A DNA stretch of 64,000 bases from contig JAJCXO010000095.1 of assembly GCA_029263395.1 (NCBI GenBank), positions 1-64,000 of the forward strand, in the 5' to 3' direction. The DNA comes from Acidobacteriota bacterium (GTDB lineage: Bacteria; Acidobacteriota; Thermoanaerobaculia; Multivoradales; J023). Of this stretch, positions 26,545 through 35,332 are shown in pieces. Within the stretch, counting starts at the first letter, position 1; each line of letters starts with the position of its first letter. The notes below the pieces were generated by a model, which saw nothing but the letters and a program-made list of their open reading frames with translations, was not told the DNA's origin and did no database searches. A program made the translations under genes and the position numbers.

Positions 26545-27618
26545 TCAAGCGGCCGGATCGCTGGACGGCTCACTCTGAGGGGCCTCCTCGGCCGGAGGAT
26601 CCCCCTCGGCTGAGTGACCTTCCCCGACCGAGATCTCAACGTCGACCTGGAGGTGCACGAAGCTTGCCGCGGCCTTTGGATTGTCCAGCAAGATCCGCGC
26701 TTCGATTACCCGCGAGTCGGTGTCAGCGGCCGGATCGATGCCGAGCACGTCGTTCTTGTGCACCAGATCGCTGATCCGTGCCACCTTGCCGGTCAACGCT
26801 TCAGCCAGCGCCGGGCTGGTGATCGTGGCCCGTTGGCCGGGCCGCACAAACCGAGCGTCGGTCTCGTACACCTCGGCGATCGCGTACATCTCTCGGATTT
26901 CGCCAAGACGGAGGATCGCGCTGCCATCGGTCGATTCGCCCTCGAGCACCAGTAGATCGAGTATGGTGCCATCCGCAGGGGAGCGGATCTCGCTTTGTGC
27001 CAAGGTCGCTTGCGCTCGCGCCAGCTCAGCTTCGGCAGTAGTGATTGCGGCGCTAGCCTCGACGATCGCCAACTGACGCTCGCGGGTTTCACGCTCGAAT
27101 AGAGAGCGCGCTTCATCGAGCGACGCCTTAGCCTGCGCCACCGCCGCCTCACGGAATTCTCGATCCCGTTCAGGGGCAACCTCGCTGGCCACCAATTCGC
27201 GGGTGCGGCGCAAGTCACTGGTTGCCAACTCCAAGTCGGCGGCGATACGGTGGACGGTGGCCTCGCGGGCAGCAATCGCCAGCGGGCCAACGTCGCGAGC
27301 TCGCGCCAAACGATGGCGCGCCTCCTCGGCCAGAGCACGGCGCACTTCAACTTCAGTACGCCGTTCGTCGAAACTCTCGAGAATCGCGACGATCTGGCCC
27401 TGGCTGACCATCTCGCCTTCTTCGACCATCACCTGGCGGATGCGCTCACCGGGGGGCGAACCCAGGTTGATGACACCCAGACCGGGCTCGAATCGCCCGA
27501 GGGCCGTGACCCGTGACCTGTCGTCGACAGGTGCGGAGTTGCTCTGAGGAGGGGCCTCGGTTCGACAACCGAAGAGCCCAACAAGAATGAGGATGACGAT
27601 CTGCTTCCGGTGCAACAT
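26545..27618 (-). CDS. HlyD/DevB-type periplasmic adaptor, lipoprotein
   Basis: A 357-residue membrane-fusion protein with ATG 27618. MLHRKQIVILILVGLFGCR carries a lipobox (LFGC), so it is probably lipid-anchored. A lipoyl half-motif (VTALGRFEPGLGVINLG...VEEGEMVSQGQIVAIL) is followed by a long coiled-coil hairpin (about residues 95-205, rich in EAR/LA). The second lipoyl half follows (IRSPADGTILDLLV) and a beta-barrel (YAIAEVYETDARFV). It links the two permeases to an outer-membrane channel, probably TolC-like, which is not in the window. It is the first gene of the exporter operon. The cargo is unknown; DevBCA relatives export glycolipids. Confidence 0.9.
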   Translation of the reverse strand: MLHRKQIVILILVGLFGCRTEAPPQSNSAPVDDRSRVTALGRFEPGLGVINLGSPPGERIRQVMVEEGEMVSQGQIVAILESFDERRTEVEVRRALAEEARHRLARARDVGPLAIAAREATVHRIAADLELATSDLRRTRELVASEVAPERDREFREAAVAQAKASLDEARSLFERETRERQLAIVEASAAITTAEAELARAQATLAQSEIRSPADGTILDLLVLEGESTDGSAILRLGEIREMYAIAEVYETDARFVRPGQRATITSPALAEALTGKVARISDLVHKNDVLGIDPAADTDSRVIEARILLDNPKAAASFVHLQVDVEISVGEGHSAEGDPPAEEAPQSEPSSDPAA

Positions 27619-27726
27619 GGTTCCCAGATCTTAGCTGTCTGGGAGCACCTTCGCTCGTGATAGCAGTCGAGCGGCGAGATCGACGAGTTTTTATGAGGCT
27701 TGGGTGACTCTGTTCCGTCTGTCGAC

Positions 27727-28128
27727 CTAGTGCAGCTTGGCGACACCTAACGGAACATCGAACTTCTCACACCAGACATAGATTTCATCGAACTTCTTGG
27801 GATCGATGGTTTTGGGGAGTTCGTAAACCTGGAGGCCAGTCTTGTCCTTCAAGGGAGAAAACAGGGTCTTGGCATCGAAGGTGCCGTTTTTTCCGAAGCC
27901 GAGCTTGGGATCCGGTGCACCGTCGAGGCTGAAGTTCGACTCGAGCACAACGACATAGCCGGCACCGGTCTCGAGGATAGAAACGCCGCCGGTAGTAACG
28001 TGGTCACTTTTTCCACTGAACTCGCCACTAGCGACAACGCTGGTACCAGCATGAACAGAGAATGCAATGCCCAACAAGAGAGCGATGGCGAGGGGGGCTA
28101 GACGACGGGTGTTGTTTAGAGAGCGCAT
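27727..28128 (-). CDS. Secreted DM13-domain protein
   Basis: A 133-residue protein with ATG 28128 and AGGAG upstream. A signal peptide (LAPLAIALLLGIAFSVHA) is followed by a single DM13 domain. Diagnostic features are the start ASGEFSGKSDHVTTGGVSIL, the NFSLDGAPDPKLGFG strand, and the end DEIYVWCEKFDVPLGVAKL with the conserved WC. DM13 domains are predicted redox or electron-transfer modules of extracytoplasmic proteins. It lies 108 bases from the exporter adaptor, with its own upstream region next to a repeat array. Confidence 0.88.
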   Translation of the reverse strand: MRSLNNTRRLAPLAIALLLGIAFSVHAGTSVVASGEFSGKSDHVTTGGVSILETGAGYVVVLESNFSLDGAPDPKLGFGKNGTFDAKTLFSPLKDKTGLQVYELPKTIDPKKFDEIYVWCEKFDVPLGVAKLH

Positions 28129-28827
28129 GAATCCAATCTCCTATCTGTTATCACTGCCGAGGGTTCGGCGTCGTGTTGTGGAGATGAGATTCCTCGAGAG
28201 CAAGTTAGGTTACAAGGAATGTTTCTACATGTTCGACGGCCTTGAGCGAGACCCGGTCAAAGCGTTTCGGCGTTTGCCGAAGTTGTCGAACGAGGCCGGT
28301 CAAAGCGTTTCGGCGTTTGCCGAAGTGGCTGAACGAGGCCGGTCGAAGCGTTTCGGCGTTTGCCGAAGTGGTTGAACGAGGCCGGTCAAAGCGTTTCGGC
28401 GTTTGCCGAAGTGGTTGAACGAGGCCCGTCGAGGCGTTTCGGCGCCTGCCGAAGTGGTTGAGCGAGGTCCGTCGACGCGGTTCGGCGTTTGCCGAAGCCT
28501 TGTCGCGAGCCTCGCCAAAGCGTATTGACGCTCCGAATATGAGGGTTCCGGCCGAGTCTGGGTCTGTCGGCGTTTGCAAGTGATGCTGACGAGGCCTGCG
28601 GCCGCGTGTCGTCAACCGTCGAAGTGCTTTTGGGGGCTCGTCAGAGTCCTTTGGCAACTGTCGAAAGCCCGAGGATTGGCTCGTCAAAGTGATTCTCGAA
28701 CGTCGATGTTGCGAAGCGCGGTGCGTCAAGACGACTATGGAGCCTCGATGCTGTGTGGCGCGGCAACCTCGTCCACCCATCGTTTGGCAACGCTCGTATT
28801 GGGAGCTTGCGTCCTTTTTATCGAACT
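28129..28827. other. Long intergenic region between DM13 and kinase genes
   Basis: About 700 bases with no credible gene. The first 100 bases should hold the DM13 promoter. The middle (28255-28512) is a regular repeat array, described separately. The rest (28513-28800) has degenerate CGAGGC/GTCAAAG fragments that look like decayed copies of the same unit. Long frames through the array exist in several phases but encode only repeats. Confidence 0.7.
28255..28512. repeat. Six 43-bp tandem repeats, each with a hairpin
   Basis: Units run 28255-28297, 28298-28340, 28341-28383, 28384-28426, 28427-28469 and 28470-28512. Each contains the palindrome TTCGGC-GTTT-GCCGAA (for example 28266-28281), kept in five units and altered to GCCT in the loop of the fifth. 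Units 1-4 differ by only a few bases; units 5 and 6 are more diverged. The 43-base period is not a multiple of three, and the whole unit, not just part, is conserved. Confidence 0.9.
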
Positions 28828-31239
28828 TCAGAGCTTTGCCAGATCGTCTTCGACCTTCTTGACCGCCGGATGGTCGGCCTTCAGGTTGGCGGAGAGTAGC
28901 GCTATCGAACGGTTGTAGGCGTCGAGCGCCTCGGTCTTGCGTCCAGAATCGCGCAAGATGTTGCCCAGGGTATGCTGGTAGTAGCCGAGGCTGTAGTGTT
29001 CGGAACCGAGTAACTCAGTGGCGATCGAGAGCGCCTCGCGCAGGAGGGCTTCGGCTTCTGGATAACGCTTCTGAACTCGACGTAAATCTCCCAATGCTTC
29101 CAAGGTCATGGCGGTAAACGGATGGTGGCGGCCGAGGGAGGCGGCCTGGATCTCGAGACTGCGTTGCAGGGTTGCTTCCGCCGGTCCGACCATGCCACTG
29201 AGAGTTTGGGCGCGGCCGAGCAGACGCATCCCCCAGACCAGGTTGGGATGATCTGGTCCCAAAATCTTCTGGCGGATGGTCAGCGAACGCTCCAGGTAGT
29301 CGATAGCAGATGGGTACTGCTCGGCCGTGATCATCGACAAGGCGAGGTTGTTGAGGGTTTGCGCGACGCGGTCGGCGTCCGCACCGAGCACGCGCTGCCG
29401 CACTTCGAGGCACTGCTGGAGCGTTTGGACCGCCTCTGCATTACGGCCCATATCGAGGTAAAGCGTCCCGAGGTGATTGAGGCCTGTGTGATACGCCTCA
29501 AGATCGGTGGCGTCTGTGGCTTCCAGAAGATCGATCGATTGTTCTTGCCAACGGACCGACTCCTCGAATTCGCCCAGGTTATGCAGCACGATGGCGAACC
29601 GATTGAGCGACGTTGCCAGTTTCGGGTCGTTGGGCCCGAGTCGTTGCTGCTCGATTTCGATCAGCTCTCGAGCATGGATCTTCGCTTCAGCAAAACGGCC
29701 TTCCTCGACCAACAACACGATGAGTGTATCGAGGTTGTCGATGACTTCTGGGTCATTGGCCGGCAGGATTTGCTGCCGCAGCTCGAGCGCCTCGGTCACA
29801 AAAGGTTCGCCTTGGCTAGGGAGGCCGAGTGAGTTGTAAACTGAACCCACGGTGTGCATCAACGCCGCACGGGTCAGTGGCTCGTGATCAACCTCCCTGC
29901 GCAGTTTCTCAGCGCCGCGGTCGAGCAGCTCACGAGCGGTGATCTGATCGCCTCGCCCGTTGCCTGGCTCATTGATCTCGAAGAGTTCGATCAGAAACTT
30001 GGACACCCGCTGAGCGTGGGCTGCCTCACGGTTGGCTCGGGCAGCCTCTTGGTTGGCGCGTCGGGCTTCGAGGGTGCGGGCGGCAAATCCTGAAACCAGG
30101 CTTGCCAAGACCAGCACGGACGCCGCCGCCGCGCTGCGATGCCGACGGACCAGCTTGCGAAATCGGTCCAGATTGCGCGGTGGTCCAGCCTCGATCGGTC
30201 GGTTCTCCAGATGCCTCAAGACATCGGAACTGAGGGCGGAGGCGGAAGGGTACCGCCGGTCCTTCTGGCGATTGACCGCCCGTGCCACGATCCATGTCAG
30301 GTCACCCTGCAGGGCTCGTCGCAGCTGTGTCGGTGTCGTTTGACGGTGTTCAGCAATCTTCTGTTGGGTTGCTGAGTCAACGGTCGCGAAGCGTTCAGTC
30401 AACAAGGGTGAGTCTTGTTTGGCGATTTTTTCGAGGAGGCCTATCAGAGAGTCTCTGCCGGGTGGAAATGGCAAGACTCCAACCAGTAGCTCGAACAAGG
30501 TCAGGCCAAGAGAGTAGACGTCGGTGCGGGTGTCGTGGTCTTTGCTGCCGGTCACCGATTCCGGGCTCCAATAACCTGGAGTTCCGACCATGCCGTAGTG
30601 GGTGAGAGCCTGCTCGCTGGCGGCGGGTTGGTCGATCGCCTTGGCCACTCCGAAGTCGATGATCTTTGGCATTGGCCGTCCTTCGACCTCGGCTACCAGA
30701 ATATTCGACGGCTTCAAGTCACGGTGAATGATGCCCTTCTGGTGGGCGTGTTCAACGCCCTCACAGACCGCGAGGAAAAGCTCCAGCCGTTTGGGGATCG
30801 TCAACCGATGCTCGTTGCAAAAGCGGACGATGCTGTCGCCAGGTACTCGTTCCATGACGAAGTAGGGCTCACCATGGTCGGTGGTTCCAGCGTCAAAAAC
30901 CTGTGCCACATGGGGATGGCTCATGCGGGCCAATGCCTTCTCTTCCGCCGCGAAACGTGCTCGTTGCTCTTCCGATACCACCTGCGCACGAATGATCTTC
31001 AACGCAACTTGGCGGTGGAGGGGCTCCTCTTGTTGCGCGAGATAGACTGTCCCCATGCCACCCTGCCCTAGGAGCTCGAGGATCCGGTAGGGGCCAATTT
31101 GCTGCGGGACTTCTGCGGGTGTCGTCGACTCAGTAGCGCTCGGCGAGTAGGCCTGACCGTGGGCCTCGGTCGGTGGCAGGGGGTCCGTTTCCGGCAGCGG
31201 TGTCGTCGACGATTGGCCGATGCGTATGTCGTTTGTCAT
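28828..31239 (-). CDS. Ser/Thr protein kinase with C-terminal TPRs
   Basis: About 803 residues from ATG 31239; the frame extends to 31431 but that part overlaps the divergent kinase. The kinase domain covers about 45-310: glycine loop LGQGGMGTVYLA, lysine in VALKII, catalytic loop [14 protein letters not shown] in IIDFGVAKA. A membrane helix follows (SAAAASVLVLASLVSGFAA), so the TPR array of the remaining 400 residues (units such as LGDLRRVQKRYPEAEALLREAL) would be outside the cytoplasm. It probably senses an external signal and phosphorylates cytoplasmic targets. It is divergent from the next kinase, with 166 bases between starts. Confidence 0.92.
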   Translation of the reverse strand: MTNDIRIGQSSTTPLPETDPLPPTEAHGQAYSPSATESTTPAEVPQQIGPYRILELLGQGGMGTVYLAQQEEPLHRQVALKIIRAQVVSEEQRARFAAEEKALARMSHPHVAQVFDAGTTDHGEPYFVMERVPGDSIVRFCNEHRLTIPKRLELFLAVCEGVEHAHQKGIIHRDLKPSNILVAEVEGRPMPKIIDFGVAKAIDQPAASEQALTHYGMVGTPGYWSPESVTGSKDHDTRTDVYSLGLTLFELLVGVLPFPPGRDSLIGLLEKIAKQDSPLLTERFATVDSATQQKIAEHRQTTPTQLRRALQGDLTWIVARAVNRQKDRRYPSASALSSDVLRHLENRPIEAGPPRNLDRFRKLVRRHRSAAAASVLVLASLVSGFAARTLEARRANQEAARANREAAHAQRVSKFLIELFEINEPGNGRGDQITARELLDRGAEKLRREVDHEPLTRAALMHTVGSVYNSLGLPSQGEPFVTEALELRQQILPANDPEVIDNLDTLIVLLVEEGRFAEAKIHARELIEIEQQRLGPNDPKLATSLNRFAIVLHNLGEFEESVRWQEQSIDLLEATDATDLEAYHTGLNHLGTLYLDMGRNAEAVQTLQQCLEVRQRVLGADADRVAQTLNNLALSMITAEQYPSAIDYLERSLTIRQKILGPDHPNLVWGMRLLGRAQTLSGMVGPAEATLQRSLEIQAASLGRHHPFTAMTLEALGDLRRVQKRYPEAEALLREALSIATELLGSEHYSLGYYQHTLGNILRDSGRKTEALDAYNRSIALLSANLKADHPAVKKVEDDLAKL

Positions 31240-31405
31240 GTCAGGTGGTTGGCTTAGCATACTCCAGGCTGCGAGCGGTCTTCGCGGTGGCCTGAAAAGA
31301 CTGAGAAACGATGGCCAGAGAATAGCCATGTTCGTGGTATCTGTCGGTGCGTTAGGCTGGATTGATGCCAGCATCGGAACCGCCATGGCCAAGGTCTGAA
31401 GAACG

Positions 31406-34087
31406 ATGAGCAGCCCACAACAACAATCCACAGACCTGAAACGCGAAAAGCGAATCCACGAGTTGCTGGACGCGGTGCTCGATCTACCGGTCGAGGCACG
31501 GCAGGAATACCTGCGAAAAGCAACGGAACACGATCACGACTTGCTGCAGCAAGTGAAAGATCTGTTGTTGGGCGATACCCTGGGGGATTTTCTCGAGCAC
31601 GGTGCGGTAGGCGGTGGGGGAGTTGAGGCGGCGTTACCTGGTGGTAGCTCGGACCTGCCAGACCAGATTGGGCCGTTCACGATTCTCGACTTGCTGGGTG
31701 AAGGCGGGATGGGGCGTGTGTTCCTGGCTGAGCAGACCGATCCGGTCGCCCGGGAGGTTGCACTCAAGGTGATGGGCTCGAGCCTCGCCGGGCGCGAGAT
31801 GCGAGTTCGGTTCGAGGCCGAGCGCCGGGTCCTGGCGCGGCTGGCGCATCCCAACATCGCTCAGATCTACGAGGCTGGATTTACTGAAGACGGTTTTCCG
31901 TACTACGCGATGGAGCTGGTCTCCGGGCTGCGGATTACCGACTACTGCGATCGGGCCAAGGCAACGATCGAGCAGCGCTTGGAGCTGTTCATCGCCATCT
32001 GCCGCGGGGTAGAGCATGCGCACCAGAAGCAGATTGTGCACCGCGATCTCAAACCGTCCAACATCTTGGTCACCGAAATAGATGGCCGGCCGGTACCCAA
32101 GATCATCGATTTTGGCATTGCCAAGACCCTCGGCGATGCAACCTCGGATACCAGCTTGACCGGCAGCCAGATGATCGGAACGCCAGCCTATATGAGCCCG
32201 GAAGCGATCTCCGGCTCGGAGGATCTCGATACCCGCACCGACGTCTACTCCCTCGGTGTGCTGCTTTACGAGTTGCTCACCGGTGTCCGGCCCTTCGACG
32301 CTGGCGATTCCAATGTTGCGGAGGTTTTGCAGCGGATCGCCGCCGAGTCGCCGCCGCGGCCGAGTACCCGGGTTCTGTCACTGCCCGAAACCGACACCGT
32401 GATGGTCGAGACGCGCAGCACCGGGGCGAAGGCTCTGCAGCGCCGGCTGCGAGGCGATCTCGACTGGATTCTGATGGCCGCAATCGCCAAGCAGCGGGAG
32501 TCGCGTTATGCATCCGCTGCTGCCTTGGCGGACGACGTGCAGCATCATTTGCGCGATGAGCCGGTGAATATCCGGCTGCCGAATGTGCCTTATCAAATGA
32601 TCAAGTTCGCTCGTCGTCATCGGTGGTGGGTTGCTGCCGCCGGCTTACTCTTGGCGTCGTTGATCGCCGGGATAATCGGGACAACCCGTGGGTTGGTGCG
32701 AGCTCGAGCAGCTGAAGTTCTGGCACAGGCCGAGGCCGAGCGAGCGAATCAGGAGGCGCAGACTGCGCAGCGCGCCCGCGAAGAAACGGAGGAAGTGGTC
32801 GAGCTATTGATCGATCTGTTCCGGGTGCCGGATATCAACAGTGTACAGAGGACGTCGAAACGTCCGGCGCATGAGCTCACTGCCCTCGAAGTGCTCGAGC
32901 ACGGTCGTGAACGTTTGTCCGACGAAGAGCTCGAGGAACAACCGCTGATCCGTGCGCGGCTGCAATCCGTGTTGGGCCGGGTCTACTCACAGCTAGGCCT
33001 TTACGACGAGGCCGATGTTTTGCTGGGCGACGCATTGGCAAGTCGTGAACAGACGTTGCCATCCGGGCATTTCGATCTCGGTGAAAGCCTGATCGAGCTC
33101 GGCCAACTCGCCAGCCGTCGCGGTGAAACCGAACGAGCCGAGACCCTTCTGCGGCGTGGGCTTTTCATCATGCTGGCGCTAGAGGAAAGTCCCAAGTTGG
33201 CGGATGGCTACGGTCTTCTGGGGCGTGTCCGGCGGCAGCGCGGAGACTTTACGGAAGCCGAGAAGTTGATCGAAAAGGGGCTGGAGATCCGCCAACGAAT
33301 CCTTGGTCCGGATCACGTGGAGGTTTCGATCAGTCTCAACAGCCTGGGAACCTTGGCGTTTTCCCAGGGACAATTCGAAAAGGCCGAGGACTATTTCCGT
33401 CGTACTCTGGCGGTCTTGCGAACCGCCGTCGACCCCGAACATCCCAGGTTGGTGGTGGCCGTCAGCAACGTCGCTGCCGCGATCGCGAGTCAAAATCGTC
33501 ATGCTGATGCGCTGCCCCTCGCCGAGGAGGCGTTGCGATTGCAGCGAAAGATGCTTGGGCCGGACCATCCCTCCGTGGCCGACAGCTTGAACAACGTCGG
33601 CGTCTTGGCGATGGATCTCGGGCGGCATGCAGATGCTGAGAAATACCATCGTGAAGCGCTCGAGATTCGACTTCGAGCCTTGGGACCTCAGCATCCGCGA
33701 GTGGGCTGGAGCCTGCACAATCTAGCCGTTGCAGTGGAAGATCTGGGCCGTACGACCGAGGCCGAAGCATTACACCGTCGAGCGCTGGCGCTGCGTGAGA
33801 AGGCGCTGGAGGTTGGACATCCTGATATCGGGCGTTCAGCGGAGTCGTTGGGCAGCCTATTGTGGCGTGTGGGTCGAACTCGCGAGGGCGAAAACCTGAT
33901 CCGTCGAGGTTTGGAGATCTTCGAAACGGCGTTGCCACCAGACTCTGTCACGCTGCAGCATGCCCGTGAAAACTTCGCCGAGCTGCTGCGCGAGGCGGGC
34001 CGTGTGGAGGAGGCAGAGCAGTTGATGACCCAGCAAAAGGAAGCGCAGCAACCAGAGCCCCAGAATGCAGAAAAGGCGGCGTCCTGA
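31406..34087 (+). CDS. Ser/Thr protein kinase with C-terminal TPRs
   Basis: An 893-residue protein. A short N-terminal helical segment (residues 10-50) precedes the kinase domain (about 90-370) with [30 protein letters not shown] and [12 protein letters not shown]. One membrane helix (WWVAAAGLLLASLIAGIIG) and a coiled coil (AEAERANQEAQTAQRAREETEEV) separate it from about ten TPRs, for example SLNNVGVLAMDLGRHADAEKYHREALEIR. The layout equals that of the divergent kinase, so this is an old duplication. A decayed partial copy of this gene type follows directly at 34162. Confidence 0.93.
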   Translation: MSSPQQQSTDLKREKRIHELLDAVLDLPVEARQEYLRKATEHDHDLLQQVKDLLLGDTLGDFLEHGAVGGGGVEAALPGGSSDLPDQIGPFTILDLLGEGGMGRVFLAEQTDPVAREVALKVMGSSLAGREMRVRFEAERRVLARLAHPNIAQIYEAGFTEDGFPYYAMELVSGLRITDYCDRAKATIEQRLELFIAICRGVEHAHQKQIVHRDLKPSNILVTEIDGRPVPKIIDFGIAKTLGDATSDTSLTGSQMIGTPAYMSPEAISGSEDLDTRTDVYSLGVLLYELLTGVRPFDAGDSNVAEVLQRIAAESPPRPSTRVLSLPETDTVMVETRSTGAKALQRRLRGDLDWILMAAIAKQRESRYASAAALADDVQHHLRDEPVNIRLPNVPYQMIKFARRHRWWVAAAGLLLASLIAGIIGTTRGLVRARAAEVLAQAEAERANQEAQTAQRAREETEEVVELLIDLFRVPDINSVQRTSKRPAHELTALEVLEHGRERLSDEELEEQPLIRARLQSVLGRVYSQLGLYDEADVLLGDALASREQTLPSGHFDLGESLIELGQLASRRGETERAETLLRRGLFIMLALEESPKLADGYGLLGRVRRQRGDFTEAEKLIEKGLEIRQRILGPDHVEVSISLNSLGTLAFSQGQFEKAEDYFRRTLAVLRTAVDPEHPRLVVAVSNVAAAIASQNRHADALPLAEEALRLQRKMLGPDHPSVADSLNNVGVLAMDLGRHADAEKYHREALEIRLRALGPQHPRVGWSLHNLAVAVEDLGRTTEAEALHRRALALREKALEVGHPDIGRSAESLGSLLWRVGRTREGENLIRRGLEIFETALPPDSVTLQHARENFAELLREAGRVEEAEQLMTQQKEAQQPEPQNAEKAAS

Positions 34088-34161
34088 GACTACTCTGAGC
34101 CGAGAATTGGCCGCGCCTGCCAGGCATCTAACGTCGTCCACTATGATGATCTGAAGGGACC

Positions 34162-34414
34162 GTTGAACAGCGGCTCGAGCTTTTTGTCGCCATCTGTCGC
34201 GGCGTACATCATGCCCATCAGAAGCAGATCGTGCATCGTGATCTCAAGCCCTCCAACAGCCTGGTCACCGAGATCGACGGCCAGCCAAACCCCAAGACAA
34301 TCGACTTCGGGATCGCCAAGACCCTCGATGGCAGATGATGTGAGACGCCAGGAGTTTGCCGACTTATTACGTGAGGCTGGGCGGAACGAAGAGGCGGACC
34401 GCCTAGTCGACTAA
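34162..34414 (+). pseudogene. Decayed Ser/Thr kinase-TPR gene (internal deletion and frameshift)
   Basis: From 34162 one frame reads [20 protein letters not shown], then HRDLKPSN, and [10 protein letters not shown] before a TGA at 34336. This matches the catalytic region of the preceding kinase closely. From about 34339 the next frame reads RRQEFADLLREAGRNEEADRLVD and stops at 34414, matching the last TPR of the same kinase. Everything between the activation loop and the last TPR is missing and the two pieces are out of frame. It is a remnant of a tandem duplicate. Confidence 0.9.
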
Positions 34415-34423
34415 GATAGCCCG

Positions 34424-35332
34424 ATGACTAGCAAGACTCTGCCAGCCGCCGGTTCTATCGGCGCCTGGATCATGGCCAGTCGGCCGGCGACCCTGGCGGC
34501 GGCGATTATTCCGGTAGCGGTGGGCGCAGCCTGTGCCTTCAACCTCGGTGGTCTGCGTTGGGGGCCTACCCTGGCCGCTTTGTGGGGAGCTATCTGGATC
34601 CAGATCGGTACCAACTTCGCAAACGATGTGTTCGACTACGAGAAGGGTGCCGACACCGGCGAACGTTTGGGGCCAACCCGTGCGGTGCAGGCCGGGCTGC
34701 TTTCGTCCGGCCACATGCGCACCGGCATGATCGTCGCGTTTGGCCTGGCCTTTGCCAGCGGCATTTACCTGACGTGGGTTGCGGGATGGCCGATCATCAT
34801 CATCGGTATCGCCTCGATCTTGTCTGGCATCGCTTACACTGGCGGTCCCTATCCTCTCGGCTACCATGGCCTCGGTGATGTTTTTGTGCTCGTCTTCTTC
34901 GGCTTTGTTGCCGTTTGCGGCACTGCGTTCATCAACCTCGGAGCGGTGCCTGCTATCGCTTGGTGGGCGGCGGCGCCGGTCGGTTGTTTGGCGACGGCGA
35001 TCCTGGTGGTCAACAACGTGCGCGATCGGGTAGGGGATCGGGCAGCTGGCAAAGGTACGGTGGTGGCGCGTTTCGGCCGTGCCGTAGGGGTGGGGGAGTA
35101 CATCCTCCTAATGGCAGTTTCGTACCTGATTCCACCGCTGCTGGTGTTACGTGGGGAACCACCATGGATAATGTTGCCCCTGGTTACGGTGCCCCGTGCC
35201 ACCTTGTTGCTCAACCAGTTGGTGAATCGTGAAGGTCAGGAACTCAACCCGACCCTCGTCGGCACCGCTAAACTGATGGTCTTCTACGGTATCCTGTTCA
35301 CGATCGGCTTGGCGCTCACCGATCTGCGGTGA
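34424..35332 (+). CDS. menA: 1,4-dihydroxy-2-naphthoate polyprenyltransferase
   Basis: A 302-residue UbiA-superfamily membrane enzyme that attaches a polyprenyl chain to dihydroxynaphthoate, the membrane step of menaquinone synthesis. The first Asp-rich motif is [15 protein letters not shown], and the second is [16 protein letters not shown]. About eight hydrophobic helices are visible. The N-terminus [21 protein letters not shown] is typical of MenA. The stop overlaps the menE GTG start by four bases (GTGA). The start is ATG 34424, ten bases after the kinase remnant ends. Confidence 0.95.
   Translation: MTSKTLPAAGSIGAWIMASRPATLAAAIIPVAVGAACAFNLGGLRWGPTLAALWGAIWIQIGTNFANDVFDYEKGADTGERLGPTRAVQAGLLSSGHMRTGMIVAFGLAFASGIYLTWVAGWPIIIIGIASILSGIAYTGGPYPLGYHGLGDVFVLVFFGFVAVCGTAFINLGAVPAIAWWAAAPVGCLATAILVVNNVRDRVGDRAAGKGTVVARFGRAVGVGEYILLMAVSYLIPPLLVLRGEPPWIMLPLVTVPRATLLLNQLVNREGQELNPTLVGTAKLMVFYGILFTIGLALTDLR

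Noticed and set aside
28255-28512. CRISPR array
   Set aside because: The whole 43-bp unit is conserved and there are no unique spacers; no cas gene is present in the window.
28205-28780. Minus-strand frame of 191 codons through the 43-bp repeats
   Set aside because: Several frames are open through the array because of its composition; the translations are repeat artefacts.
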